From UBA1181 sp045617845 (lineage in GTDB: Bacteria; Bacteroidota; Bacteroidia; Bacteroidales; Paludibacteraceae): DNA of 64,000 bases. The translations under genes were made by a program, and so were the position numbers. The stretch is from NCBI GenBank assembly GCA_045617845.1, contig JAZLJL010000028.1, positions 14,999 through 78,998 of the forward strand. Direction: 5' to 3'. Within the stretch, counting starts at the first letter, position 1; the number at the start of each line of letters is the position of its first letter. The notes below the pieces were generated by a model. It saw only the letters and a list, made by a program, of their open reading frames with translations, was not told the origin of the DNA and made no database searches. Positions 18,783 to 27,898 of this stretch are shown here, piece after piece.

Positions 18783-18815
18783 AAAAAAAGCATGGTCGGA
18801 ATCACACGACCATGC
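18783..18815 (-). terminator. Terminator of the RND efflux operon
   Basis: On the minus strand a perfect 9-bp stem GCATGGTCG / CGACCATGC (18790-18798, 18807-18815) with an 8-base loop is followed by seven T residues. It lies about 210 bases beyond the last gene of the operon. Confidence 0.85.
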
Positions 18816-18964
18816 TCTATTCGTACCACACCAAACATTTTAAGAACAAGATACAATCTTCACAGACAGGATCCATTCACAAAGCATTGAGTGTTGTTAT
18901 GTGACGATATTTCAACGCATTGTTCCAATGTCAAAGATGTGGACGAATTAGGGTTTCCCCGAAA

Positions 18965-18994
18965 ATGTCGGAACCGTAATCCCGGTTCCGACAT
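18965..18994. repeat. Perfect inverted repeat after the PII-like gene
   Basis: ATGTCGGAACC and its exact complement GGTTCCGACAT are separated by 8 bases, starting about 28 bases after the stop of the PII-like gene. Downstream T residues are few on either strand, so it is either a weak terminator or a 3' mRNA-stabilising hairpin placed before the strong terminator. Confidence 0.6.
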
Positions 18995-19022
18995 GGAAAA
19001 AAGTAGTCAATTCAATGAAACA

Positions 19023-19316
19023 CTAAACTGTCTGTTCGATGTTCCACACAAATGCGCGCACACCGACTTCCTCGTTTCGAAGATCCAACTTATGCACCGT
19101 CTCCAAGAGTACAGGCACTTTTTCGTCTTCGACAACAGTGATGACAACTGAATTCATTTCAGGCCAAGTATGGGTTCCCCTACGAGGTTCGCCATTCACC
19201 GAGCCACGTCCCTGCACCTGTTCGAAAAAGGTGAAGCCACGGACACCCAATTTATCCAACATATACTCGACACGTTCCGTATTCGCCTGATTGAATACTA
19301 TCATTACAGATTTCAT
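19023..19316 (-). CDS. Small PII-like protein of the efflux operon
   Basis: A 97-residue cytoplasmic protein. The pattern is PII/CutA-like: MKSVMIVFNQANTERVEYML, then a beta strand and loop (GVRGFTFFEQVQGRGS), a second half (SVVITVVEDEKVPVLLETVH) and a C-terminal strand (GVRAFVWNIEQTV). PII-type trimers sense small ligands and bind partner proteins through the loop between strands 2 and 3. It starts 15 bases after the RND pump gene, so it is part of the efflux operon; a regulatory or sensing role for the pump is an inference. The fold call is by pattern only. Confidence 0.6.
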   Translation of the reverse strand: MKSVMIVFNQANTERVEYMLDKLGVRGFTFFEQVQGRGSVNGEPRRGTHTWPEMNSVVITVVEDEKVPVLLETVHKLDLRNEEVGVRAFVWNIEQTV

Positions 19317-19331
19317 ACTTCAGCCTTTCTA

Positions 19332-22300
19332 TTAATTGTTATTACCTGATTCGATCATATTTCTGCCCTTGCCATCGGTCTTAATATCCATGAAGATATA
19401 TTGTGAACGAGCCTCCGCCTCTTTGTCGCGCTCACCATGTCTTGACATGATACCGTACAAGACTGGAACAACGACCAAAGTCACAATAGTGGAAACCAAC
19501 AGACCTCCGATAACGACGATACCCATAGGCACCCACATCTCGGATCCATCGGATGTAGCCAACGCCATAGGCAACATACCTAAGACGGTAGTCATGGCGG
19601 TCATCAACACCGGACGGAGACGTGATTGACCTGACAAGGCGATCGCCTCGTTCAACTCATGTCCACGGTCACGCATCAAGTTGATGTAGTCCACAAGCAC
19701 GATACCGTTCTTCACCACAATACCGACCAACATGATACATCCCAACGCACCAATCATATCCAGATATGTATCCGTAATGAAGAGCGCCCAAATGACTCCG
19801 GAGAAGGCGAATGGCACCGCCATCATGATGATGAACGGCTTCGCATACGATTCGAACTGGGATGCCATCACAACGTATACCAAAATCACAATGATTAAGA
19901 GCAAGAGACCCATGTCTTGGAACGACTCCTGTTGATCCTCATAAGATCCTCCGATTAGGACGGATACCTCTTGAGGTTTCTCCACTTCCGGCAATACCTT
20001 AGTGACTGCTTCCGCCAATTCACCCAAAGAAGTTTCATACGGAGTCACAGATACGGTCAAGTAACGTTGACGGCTCTTACGTGTGATCTCCGGCGGACCC
20101 CAATACTCTTCGACAGTCGCGATCTCGCTCAATTTCACGTTTCCACCCGCAGTCGGAATAGACAAATCCTCTATTGCGTCGATGGAATTACGGTTCTCCT
20201 CCTTCAAGCGGACAAGGATATTATACTCGTCTCCATCTTCCTTCAAATATCCGCAAGCCATACCATTGACACGGTTGCGAACGAAAGAGGAAACTGTCGC
20301 GGAAGTCAAACCATGACGGGAAGCCTTCACCTTGTCGACGATAATCTTCAACTCAGGACGGTCATCATCACGGCTGATATCCACGTTACGAGCAGTAGGA
20401 ATCTTAGACTCTATCACATGCTTGATTTTTTCAGCATATGAACTTGTTATATCAAAATCGTAACCATAAATCTCGACGTCAACCGTACTTTGTCCACCCA
20501 TACCACCACCTGAAGACATGGCCACCTTGTAGTCTGATACTTCAGGATAAGAAGCGATTTCCTTACGGAGCACCTCGGCGATTTCCCAGATAGAACGTTC
20601 ACGCGTATATTTCTTATCCGCATTGAAACGCATCTGAATCGTATTATTTCTCGTAGAAGAGAACAATGCTGACAAACCAGCATCCTCATTCGCACCACAA
20701 GTGGTGGAGATGTTCTTCGTCTCAGGCACCAATTCCATGAAACGTTTCTCCAACATACGGGCGAACTTAGCGGTCTCCTCGACACGCGTTCCTTGCAACA
20801 ACTCCACATCGACCGTCAAACGTCCGTTATCAGGGGTCGCCATGAAGTCTGTACCGATGCTACCAGTAAATACCGGAATTAATGAGATTCCGAAGAATGC
20901 CACAATACCCAATATTGTCTTTTTCTTATTGAGCAAACACCAACGAAGCAAATTAGCATATGCGGCATCCAGCTTATCCAAGAGACGAACGACCGTATTC
21001 TCATAAGACAACTTGTTGTGGTCCTTCTTCTCGACAACCAAATTACCTTCGGAATCCACCTCTACCTTCTTCGCCTTCAACAATTTAGAGCAAAGCATTG
21101 GAACAAGGGAGATAGCGACAGCCGTAGAAGTACAGCAAACAATCGTCACAATCCAACCCAACTCCTTAAACATGATACCCGCGATACCCGTCAACATCGT
21201 CAGAGGGACGAACACCGCCACGATTACCAACGTAGTGGCGATAACGGATACCCACACCTCATTGGTCGCATAAATGGAAGCCTCACGAGGGTTGGAACCA
21301 CGTTCTATATGGGTGGTAATGTTTTCCAAGACCACAATGGCGTCGTCCACCACCATACCGACGGCAATGGAGAGGGAACAGAGTGAGATGATGTTCAACG
21401 AACTATCAGCACCCAACAAATAAAGGAACGCAACCAACAAAGAGATCGGAATAGTCAAACCGATAATCACGCTGGCGCGCCATTTGCCCAAGAAGAAGAG
21501 CACGACCAACACCACGAAGAATACGGCGTAGAGCACAGCCTCCTTCAAAGAATCGATGGCGTTGACGATTTCCGTAGAAGAGTCATAAATCTCCTTGATC
21601 TGCACATCGGCAGGAAGACTACCCTTCATCTTATCCAATTCTTTATGGATGTCTTTACAAATCTGCACGGTATTACCACCCGTCTGCTTAGAGATAATCA
21701 GACGGACAGCCTCCTGGCCATTCATCTTCTCATCCAAGCATAGGTCCTTAATCGTATCACGGACCGTAGCGATATCACGGACATAAATCTGCTTTCCGTC
21801 AGGCATTGTGGTCACAACGATATCGGCGATTTCGGAGCTCTCCAAATATTCGCTACGCACTTGCAACGCATATTGCTCCTTCTGCATCTTCACGTTTCCG
21901 GAAGAGAGGTTCAAGTTGTTACCTGAAACAGCACTACCGACCGTCTCCAAAGTGATGCCATAAGCGTCCAATTGTTTTTGGTCGATTTCAACGTAAACAT
22001 AACGGTCAGGCTCACCTGACATCGTAACGTTACCCACACCCTCCACACGGTTCAACTGCGGGATGACGACATCGTTCATAATCTTCTCCAATCCCGGATA
22101 ACTCTCCTTCGCCTGAACGGCGAACTGGATGATTGGCATTGAAGAACTATTAAACTTAATAATCAACGGGTTAGAACATCCGCTCGGCAAATTATCCTTA
22201 GTCATGTCGACATACGAACGGATATCGTTCACAACGTCGTCCAACTCTTCGCCCCATTCGAACTCGAGCGCCACCAAAGAGATATTATCCTTAGAGGTGG

Positions 22301-22544
22301 AAGTCAACTCGTCCAAACCATCGACGGAGTTCAAACTATTCTCCAAATATTTCGTAACGTTCGTCTCCACCTCACTCGCATTGGCGCCAGCATAAGACGT
22401 CATGACGGCGATGTAAGGAGGCTCGATTTCTGGGTACTGGTCGATAGGCAGCTTAATGTAAGCGAAGATACCCATCAACATGACGGCCACGAAAACCAAG
22501 ATAGACGTGACCGGTTTGTTAATCGCGGTTTTATATATACTCAT
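19332..22544 (-). CDS. RND efflux pump inner-membrane subunit (HAE1 family)
   Basis: A 1070-residue AcrB-like transporter with 12 predicted membrane helices and two large periplasmic loops. Visible hallmarks include the N-terminus YKTAINKPVTSILVFVAV, the TM4 proton-relay segment SIAVGMVVDDAIVVLENI with its two Asp residues, and the C-terminal repeat MLVGIVVKNGIVLVDYIN. HAE1 pumps export hydrophobic and amphiphilic compounds in complex with an adaptor and a TolC channel, both encoded just upstream. Substrate cannot be told. Confidence 0.93.
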   Translation of the reverse strand: MSIYKTAINKPVTSILVFVAVMLMGIFAYIKLPIDQYPEIEPPYIAVMTSYAGANASEVETNVTKYLENSLNSVDGLDELTSTSKDNISLVALEFEWGEELDDVVNDIRSYVDMTKDNLPSGCSNPLIIKFNSSSMPIIQFAVQAKESYPGLEKIMNDVVIPQLNRVEGVGNVTMSGEPDRYVYVEIDQKQLDAYGITLETVGSAVSGNNLNLSSGNVKMQKEQYALQVRSEYLESSEIADIVVTTMPDGKQIYVRDIATVRDTIKDLCLDEKMNGQEAVRLIISKQTGGNTVQICKDIHKELDKMKGSLPADVQIKEIYDSSTEIVNAIDSLKEAVLYAVFFVVLVVLFFLGKWRASVIIGLTIPISLLVAFLYLLGADSSLNIISLCSLSIAVGMVVDDAIVVLENITTHIERGSNPREASIYATNEVWVSVIATTLVIVAVFVPLTMLTGIAGIMFKELGWIVTIVCCTSTAVAISLVPMLCSKLLKAKKVEVDSEGNLVVEKKDHNKLSYENTVVRLLDKLDAAYANLLRWCLLNKKKTILGIVAFFGISLIPVFTGSIGTDFMATPDNGRLTVDVELLQGTRVEETAKFARMLEKRFMELVPETKNISTTCGANEDAGLSALFSSTRNNTIQMRFNADKKYTRERSIWEIAEVLRKEIASYPEVSDYKVAMSSGGGMGGQSTVDVEIYGYDFDITSSYAEKIKHVIESKIPTARNVDISRDDDRPELKIIVDKVKASRHGLTSATVSSFVRNRVNGMACGYLKEDGDEYNILVRLKEENRNSIDAIEDLSIPTAGGNVKLSEIATVEEYWGPPEITRKSRQRYLTVSVTPYETSLGELAEAVTKVLPEVEKPQEVSVLIGGSYEDQQESFQDMGLLLLIIVILVYVVMASQFESYAKPFIIMMAVPFAFSGVIWALFITDTYLDMIGALGCIMLVGIVVKNGIVLVDYINLMRDRGHELNEAIALSGQSRLRPVLMTAMTTVLGMLPMALATSDGSEMWVPMGIVVIGGLLVSTIVTLVVVPVLYGIMSRHGERDKEAEARSQYIFMDIKTDGKGRNMIESGNNN

Positions 22545-22573
22545 CTCTTAATTCAATTTTAGCGTTCCACCCA

Positions 22574-23755
22574 TTATTTCTTAATGTCCGATTTCTTGGC
22601 ATCAACGGAATCCTTCTTTTCTGCAGGAAGCGAAGCCTCAACCTCCTTTGCGGTATCTTCCGAGACGATTGCACCACCGTTAGACTTAGCGGCAGCCTCT
22701 TCCTCATAAGTAGTGTTCAAGATCTCCATTTGCACACCGTCGATCAAACGAGCTTGACCTTGGGTAACTACTTCGTCGCCTTCAACAACATCTTCGGAAA
22801 GGATTTCGATGAAACGGTTGAAACGTTGTCCGATCTCAACAGTGAGACGTTTAGCAGTTCCGCCATTGTTCAAGAAGAGATAACGCTCGTTGGAACCAGT
22901 CAACTTCAAGACTGACTGATAAGGAACAGCGAGCACCTTCACCTTTCCGACGTTAACAGAAGTATGCACATACATACCCGGACGGAGCTTCATGCTACCG
23001 TTAGGGATTCTAACCTTACATTGGAATGTATGGGTAGCGGCATCGATGGTAGGATAGATTGTCTCGATGGTAGCAGGGAATTTAGAATCAGGATAGATAT
23101 CAGAAATGACATCCAACTTCATACCAGCCTTGATTTTAGGGAAATAAGCCTCAGGCACATCGATAATCGCCTTCAACATATTCAATTGAACAACGGTCAA
23201 AATCGGTTTAGCACCGTTGAACAACTCTCCACTTTCATAGTTACGAGCAGAAACGACACCCGGGAAAGTAGCCTTAAAGTAAGTATTGTTCTGCAAGAAC
23301 TCAACTTGCTGTTTAGCTTGGTCATAGCCCAACTTAGTCTTGTCGTAAACCTGTTGGGTAACGTTACCGCCAGCCATCAAGGCGTCCATACGCTTCATCT
23401 CCGTCTCAAGGTTAGAGAGGTTCAATTTTGCTTGGATCAATTGGTTCTGATCCATACGAACCAACAACTCACCGGCAGCCACATGGTCGCCGACATCCTT
23501 GAAACGTTTTTCGATGATACCAGTCAACGAAGGAGAGACGTTCATCGTCTCATATCCCTCAAGGACAGCTGTGCACTCAACGTTGCGTTCGATCTCCTGT
23601 TTGACGACAGGCTCTGTGCGGACTTTCTCAATCTTCAACTCTTCTTCGGCAGCCACATCGTTGCCTTTTTTCTTGTCGTTCTTACCACAAGACGACAAAC
23701 CGACCAAGGCCAAAACCATCATGGCCGTCCATCCCAATCTTACAACTTTCTTCAT
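22574..23755 (-). CDS. RND periplasmic adaptor (membrane fusion protein), lipoprotein
   Basis: A 393-residue protein. A lipoprotein signal ends at LVGLSSC with the acceptor Cys at residue 23. Next comes a half-lipoyl motif (GYETMNVSPSLTGIIEKRFK), a short alpha-hairpin (about 100-150), and the second lipoyl half with beta-barrel and membrane-proximal domains. The C-terminal tail (about 360-393) is charged and low complexity. It bridges the pump with the TolC channel. It lies 30 bases after tolC-like and 29 before the pump gene. Confidence 0.92.
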   Translation of the reverse strand: MKKVVRLGWTAMMVLALVGLSSCGKNDKKKGNDVAAEEELKIEKVRTEPVVKQEIERNVECTAVLEGYETMNVSPSLTGIIEKRFKDVGDHVAAGELLVRMDQNQLIQAKLNLSNLETEMKRMDALMAGGNVTQQVYDKTKLGYDQAKQQVEFLQNNTYFKATFPGVVSARNYESGELFNGAKPILTVVQLNMLKAIIDVPEAYFPKIKAGMKLDVISDIYPDSKFPATIETIYPTIDAATHTFQCKVRIPNGSMKLRPGMYVHTSVNVGKVKVLAVPYQSVLKLTGSNERYLFLNNGGTAKRLTVEIGQRFNRFIEILSEDVVEGDEVVTQGQARLIDGVQMEILNTTYEEEAAAKSNGGAIVSEDTAKEVEASLPAEKKDSVDAKKSDIKK

Positions 23756-23785
23756 TTTATATATCTGTTTTTAATTATTATCGAA

Positions 23786-25111
23786 TTATTTATTCAAAAG
23801 GTTTTTCAACTCAACATGAGCGTTCACCATATCCAACAAAGCGTTGACATAAGTGTTTTGAGCGTTCACCAACTCCGTACCGGAAGTGGTCAACTGCATA
23901 CTTGAAATCGTTCCATACTTGAACTTTTCGGAATTGCTTTTGAAAACGCGTTGCATCACACCGATATTGTCAGATTGGATTTGGTAGTTCTCATAAGCGG
24001 AAGTGAGGTTGTATCTCAACTGTCTCGCTTGGACACCAAGTTGTTGTTCCTTATCCTCCATATCGTTCAAAGACTTAGCATAATCCATTTTTGCGCTACG
24101 CACGTCGGCCCAACGGCTGCCGGATGACCAAATAGGCACATTCAACTTGAAACCGATCGTGTGAGGAGGCACCATATTCATACCCTCATCAGCAGGGAAT
24201 GCCTTGTTGGCATAATTGTAGAAGAGAGAGAAATTAGGGACATAAGCCATTTTACTCAACGTCAGTTGTTTTTTCGAGATTTCCAATGATTTTCTCTGAA
24301 TCATATAATCGAAATTCCGATTCATATTCAAGTCCTCGCCCATCAATTCCAAAATAGACTCAGGATTGATCACATCCTCCAAACGTTGGGTAAGCGCAAT
24401 CTCCACATCAGGATCCGCACCAGTCATCAAACGGATAGAATTATACAGCACCTCAATTCCACGGGAGGTTTGATTAAGCGCACTATTCATGGAAGAGACC
24501 TGGATAGCAATCTGATCGGCGTCATTTTGTTCCGCCGCGCCAGCCTTCACCGCATTGAGGGTCATCTTATGAAGGTTGTTCAGATTTTCAAGATTCATGG
24601 ACAAAAGTTCCTTCGTCTTCTCCAATGCCAAGATGTTGACGTATGATTTCTCGATGCTTGCCACAACCACCTGATCTGTTTTACCCGTTGCGATCATGGA
24701 CAACTCCTTCGCCAATTTTGCCACCTTAACCCCAACAATCTGGGAACCACTCACCGTAGCTGTAGCTGTAGCGCCGAATTCGAAATAAGGAGGGTTTTTT
24801 AATTCTTGACCCATCAAATCACTTTTCTTGTCAAAAAAATTGTTGTAGCCAACAGATCCGCTCACCTGCGGCAACATGCTCGCAATAGCCTTCCAACGAG
24901 CTGCCTCCGCCTTCTGCACGTCATACGAAGCGTTCTTGATCGTACGGTTGTGATCCAAAGCATACCTTTTCGCCTCATCCAAAGACAACTCCAACTTCGA
25001 GTTCTCCTGTGCGACCGCTACTGAATCAGCGGTCTGAGCGAATGCCGGAGCGCCTAACGCCAACGAAAGCGCCAACAAACATTCTGCCTTTCCAATTACA
25101 GTTTTCATCAT
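23786..25111 (-). CDS. TolC-family outer-membrane efflux channel
   Basis: A 441-residue protein with a signal peptide (to about residue 25, ending PAFAQTADS). Two repeated long helical hairpins follow (ELSLDEAKRYALDHNRTIKNA at the start of the first), typical of TolC/OprM trimers that form the outer-membrane barrel and periplasmic tunnel. It lies 36 bases after the TetR gene and 30 before the adaptor. No lipobox is seen, unlike OprM. Confidence 0.9.
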   Translation of the reverse strand: MMKTVIGKAECLLALSLALGAPAFAQTADSVAVAQENSKLELSLDEAKRYALDHNRTIKNASYDVQKAEAARWKAIASMLPQVSGSVGYNNFFDKKSDLMGQELKNPPYFEFGATATATVSGSQIVGVKVAKLAKELSMIATGKTDQVVVASIEKSYVNILALEKTKELLSMNLENLNNLHKMTLNAVKAGAAEQNDADQIAIQVSSMNSALNQTSRGIEVLYNSIRLMTGADPDVEIALTQRLEDVINPESILELMGEDLNMNRNFDYMIQRKSLEISKKQLTLSKMAYVPNFSLFYNYANKAFPADEGMNMVPPHTIGFKLNVPIWSSGSRWADVRSAKMDYAKSLNDMEDKEQQLGVQARQLRYNLTSAYENYQIQSDNIGVMQRVFKSNSEKFKYGTISSMQLTTSGTELVNAQNTYVNALLDMVNAHVELKNLLNK

Positions 25112-25147
25112 ATTTATGTTACATTAATTATTATTCAATTTATTCAA

Positions 25148-25768
25148 TCAATCGCGCATGGCTTCGCTGCCTAGAAGATTATCAATCAACGCCAATCCTT
25201 TCTCCGTCGCCACCCCGCGGAAATAGACATTGCACAAAATCCGGAGAATCTCCGAGGACGGCGTGCGCACATAATCGTAGGAGTCAGGGGAACGCATCGA
25301 ACCCAACATCTCGTAATAAAGTTCAGCCAACACATCAGGGGAAAAAGACCTAATGATATGTCCGTCACGCTGCGCATCTATAATGAGATTCTTAAAATGG
25401 TCGATTTGCGCTTTTTTATTCAATTTCACGTTCTTGATGATATCAGGAAACATCGCCTCGGAATCCGTGAAAAAATTCACATTGACTTTCCTTAGAACGG
25501 AAACACTATACTTGAACATCTCCAAAAGATAGGAGAACGTGTTTGCCGTCGTATTCTTCAACTCGCTCCTTTTTTCGTCCATATCGGACTTAAAGCAAGA
25601 AAGGCATTCGGCCACCAAAGCCTCCTTATCGGCGAAATGCTCATATATGGTACGTTTAGACACAGACAATGAACCGGCGATCTTATCCATCGTCACCGAT
25701 TTAATTCCCTGAGCCATGAACATTTCCAAAGCCCCTCTTACTATTTTTTCCTTGCTTTCCGCGCTCAT
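25148..25768 (-). CDS. TetR/AcrR-family regulator of the efflux operon
   Basis: A 206-residue protein with an N-terminal TetR helix-turn-helix (IVRGALEMFMAQGIKSVTM, then IAGSLSVSKRTIYEHFADKE) and a variable ligand-binding domain. The ATG at 25768 is chosen over an in-frame one at 25822 because it begins the conserved domain and the upstream one would sit next to the predicted transcription start. As the first gene of the pump operon it most likely represses its own promoter until a pump substrate binds. A clear operator was not resolved. Confidence 0.9.
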   Translation of the reverse strand: MSAESKEKIVRGALEMFMAQGIKSVTMDKIAGSLSVSKRTIYEHFADKEALVAECLSCFKSDMDEKRSELKNTTANTFSYLLEMFKYSVSVLRKVNVNFFTDSEAMFPDIIKNVKLNKKAQIDHFKNLIIDAQRDGHIIRSFSPDVLAELYYEMLGSMRSPDSYDYVRTPSSEILRILCNVYFRGVATEKGLALIDNLLGSEAMRD

Positions 25769-25832
25769 AATTAATACTAAAAAACAGTCGTCAGGAATGG
25801 AGTTGTCCCCACAACATTCCATTTTTACTCCG

Positions 25833-25840
25833 CAAAGGTA
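25833..25840 (-). promoter_or_regulatory. -7 element of the efflux operon promoter
   Basis: On the minus strand TACCTTTG matches TAnnTTTG and lies about 65 bases upstream of the TetR start. A T-rich stretch ending TTTCG about 20 bases upstream is a weak -33 candidate. Confidence 0.5.
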
Positions 25841-25908
25841 GCAAGAAAACTTTTGAAACGAAAAAAGTTTTGGCAGTTTTTATATTTTTTAACATATTTT
25901 TTAAGAAC

Positions 25909-25937
25909 AAAAAAGGCGTTCCTGAAAAGAACGCCTT
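25909..25937 (-). terminator. Terminator of the C_GCAxxG_C_C gene
   Basis: On the minus strand a perfect 9-bp stem AAGGCGTTC / GAACGCCTT with a 7-base loop is followed by six T residues, about 40 bases after the stop of the gene. Confidence 0.85.
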
Positions 25938-25977
25938 ATTAAATGATAGCCGATATGTTAAAAACGGAAATGGCTTT

Positions 25978-26436
25978 TTAGAGATGTTTATCAGCCCAAA
26001 TCTTAGCGGCAGCCGCCACGATTTCGACGCAAGGGCGCTTCGCATAATATGCGGCATTACGTTCGGCAGGTTGGGGAGACTCCTTCAAATCCTTATCCAA
26101 GCCCAAAAGGTCGCGACATTTCAAGAAACCATTCGCCTGCTTAAAATCCTCAGCCAGCTCTTGAACGATACGATAATTCTCTCCTTTAGCAGCCGCATCT
26201 TTCGGATCTGTGGATCCATATTTGAGACCAGCCAAAAGGAAAATGCCACATGCCGCACCGCACGTCTCGCGCATCCGGCCAATTCCACCACCAAAAGAGG
26301 CGGAAACTTTCAACGCCTGTTCTTCGGTCATACCATACAAATCAGCAAAAGCCGCCACAACAGATTGCGAACAATTGAACCCGCTCTTGAAAAGTTCTTT
26401 CGCCCGTTCAATTCTTTTCTCTATATCTCTTTCCAT
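25978..26436 (-). CDS. C_GCAxxG_C_C family redox-type protein
   Basis: A 152-residue cytoplasmic protein of the small family named for its conserved cysteines. Cys is seen in SGFNCSQSVV, ETCGAACGIFLL (the GCAxxG-type core) and KCRDLLGL, with another near PCVEIV. The family is common in anaerobes and probably binds a metal or has redox roles, but its biochemical function is not established. It is a single gene with its own terminator. A TATATTTG box at 26601-26608 on the minus strand is a distant promoter candidate. Confidence 0.85.
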   Translation of the reverse strand: MERDIEKRIERAKELFKSGFNCSQSVVAAFADLYGMTEEQALKVSASFGGGIGRMRETCGAACGIFLLAGLKYGSTDPKDAAAKGENYRIVQELAEDFKQANGFLKCRDLLGLDKDLKESPQPAERNAAYYAKRPCVEIVAAAAKIWADKHL

Positions 26437-26694
26437 TTTTTATATTATTTATTACTTCAAAAACCTGTATTACAATCACTTAATAACCAGTTGAAAATAA
26501 CTCAACGAAACACATCTTCCCAATCATAAAAAACGCATAATAATACATATCGCTCAAAAAACGCAAAAAAAATATCACAATTTATTTTTTCTTCGCATTA
26601 CAAATATATATTATTGCAAAGGAACGGGAACTACATAAATGTAGAAGGAAGTGCCCAGAAAATCGTATTCAAAATGTTACGAATCAGAGCATTA

Positions 26695-26729
26695 TAAAAA
26701 AATAAAGGAGAAACAAAGTTTCTCCTTTA
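26695..26729 (-). terminator. Intrinsic terminator of the tRNA gene
   Basis: On the minus strand AAAGGAGAAAC and GTTTCTCCTTT form an 11-bp stem around a three-base loop, followed by ATTTTTTT. It begins 3 bases after the tRNA 3' end. Confidence 0.9.
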
Positions 26730-26731
26730 CG

Positions 26732-26806
26732 TGGGCCCAACAGGGCTTGAACCTGTGACCCCCTGATTATGAGTCAGGTGCTACTAACCAACTGAGCTAT
26801 GGGCCC
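26732..26806 (-). tRNA. tRNA with CAU anticodon (Met or lysidine-type Ile)
   Basis: A 75-base cloverleaf on the minus strand: 7-bp acceptor GGGCCCA/TGGGCCC, anticodon stem CCTGA/TCAGG with loop CTCATAA (anticodon CAT), and T-stem ACAGG/CCTGT with loop TTCAAGC. The D-stem has a C/T mismatch at its last pair, as one extra base lies in the usual GGTTAGAGC segment. CCA is not encoded. A CAU anticodon can be elongator Met or the Ile2 tRNA modified by TilS; sequence alone does not let me decide. Confidence 0.93.
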
Positions 26807-26809
26807 TGC

Positions 26810-26838
26810 TTGCAATTAACAAAAAAACGTTAACTTTG
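26810..26838 (+). promoter_or_regulatory. Promoter of ribF
   Basis: TTG (26810-26812), an 18-base spacer and TAACTTTG (26831-26838) match the Bacteroidetes consensus. Transcription would start near 26845, about 60 bases upstream of the ATG. It overlaps the leader of the divergent tRNA. Confidence 0.6.
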
Positions 26839-26849
26839 CAAAACGAAGG

Positions 26850-26880
26850 CAAAAGTAGTATTTTGTCTTTAAAGTACAAA
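26850..26880 (-). promoter_or_regulatory. Promoter of the CAU tRNA
   Basis: On the minus strand TTTG (26877-26880), a 19-base spacer and TACTTTTG (26850-26857) match the consensus exactly. Start near 26843 gives a tRNA leader of about 37 bases. It is interleaved with the ribF promoter on the other strand. Confidence 0.65.
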
Positions 26881-26904
26881 ATATTCGTTTAAAAAAAGAA
26901 GAAG

Positions 26905-27831
26905 ATGGAATTGATAGAAGCAACTGGAATGGCAGGTAAAGAAGGGCTTGCTCTCACAATCGGGTTCTTTGACGGTGTGCACCATGGACACCAGTTTTTA
27001 GCGGAGCAATTAGCCAAAGTGGCTAAAAGCGAAGGTTTAAAATCGGCGATACTGACTTTCTGGCCACACCCTAGGATTATCCTCCACGAAGCTTACCAAC
27101 CTAAATTGCTCAATACCCATGAAGAGAAGCTGGAGCTATTGACCAAACTGCCGGTCGACTACTGCATCCAGATGGAATTCACGACAGAGGTTTCCAACTT
27201 AAGCGCACACGACTTCATGGAGAAGGTGCTTAGGGACAAGCTCAACGTCAAACATCTTCTTATCGGCTACGACCACCGCTTCGGCAAAAACCGCGAAGAA
27301 GGTTTCGACGACTACTGCGCATACGGAGAAGAACTTGGCATGACCGTCACCAGAGCCGAACCTTACGAGGAAAACGACTTCACCATCAGTTCCTCCTTCA
27401 TCCGTAACCTGCTGGACGTGGGAGACATCGAATTGGCCAACAAATACCTTGGCTACAGATACAACATTTCCGGAACGGTCATCCGCGGCAAACAAAACGG
27501 AAGGAAACTCGGATTCCCTACCGCTAACATCGAACCTGAAATAGAGAACAAATGCATTCCTTGCTTCGGCGTATTCGCCGTGAAAGTAAACGTGAAGGGC
27601 GGAAACTATAACGGTGTCGCTTGCATCGGCACACGGCCGACATTCGGAGGCGGAGAAATCTCCATCGAAGTGAACATCTTCGATTTCGACGACGACATCT
27701 ACGGAGAAAAAATCAACATGCAATTCATCCATAAACTCAGGGCACAAAACAAATTCTGTACCATAGATGACCTGAGGAACGCCATCAGCGAAGATAGGGT
27801 CAAGGCGAAAGAGATATTGGAGAAACTGTAA
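26905..27831 (+). CDS. ribF: Bifunctional riboflavin kinase / FAD synthetase
   Basis: A 308-residue cytoplasmic enzyme that phosphorylates riboflavin to FMN and adenylates FMN to FAD. The N-terminal FAD synthetase (about 1-185) has the nucleotidyltransferase HxGH-type loop in GFFDGVHHGHQFL and the ISSSFIR segment. The C-terminal flavokinase (about 185-308) shows GTVIRGKQNGRKLGFPTANI. Length is standard. It is monocistronic and divergent from the tRNA. Confidence 0.95.
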   Translation: MELIEATGMAGKEGLALTIGFFDGVHHGHQFLAEQLAKVAKSEGLKSAILTFWPHPRIILHEAYQPKLLNTHEEKLELLTKLPVDYCIQMEFTTEVSNLSAHDFMEKVLRDKLNVKHLLIGYDHRFGKNREEGFDDYCAYGEELGMTVTRAEPYEENDFTISSSFIRNLLDVGDIELANKYLGYRYNISGTVIRGKQNGRKLGFPTANIEPEIENKCIPCFGVFAVKVNVKGGNYNGVACIGTRPTFGGGEISIEVNIFDFDDDIYGEKINMQFIHKLRAQNKFCTIDDLRNAISEDRVKAKEILEKL

Positions 27832-27898
27832 TCAACCAACAATAAACTAAATGTTTTTCTCGTTATCCCATTAGTAAAATTAATTTTTAGGGTATATA

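Noticed and set aside
18891..19151. An 86-codon plus-strand frame over the hairpin and the PII-like gene
   Set aside because: Overlaps a gene with clear family pattern and runs through a perfect inverted repeat; no promoter.
26732..26806. tRNA as a pseudogene because of its D-stem mismatch
   Set aside because: A mismatch at the last D-stem pair is common in tRNAs; all other stems, promoter and terminator are intact.
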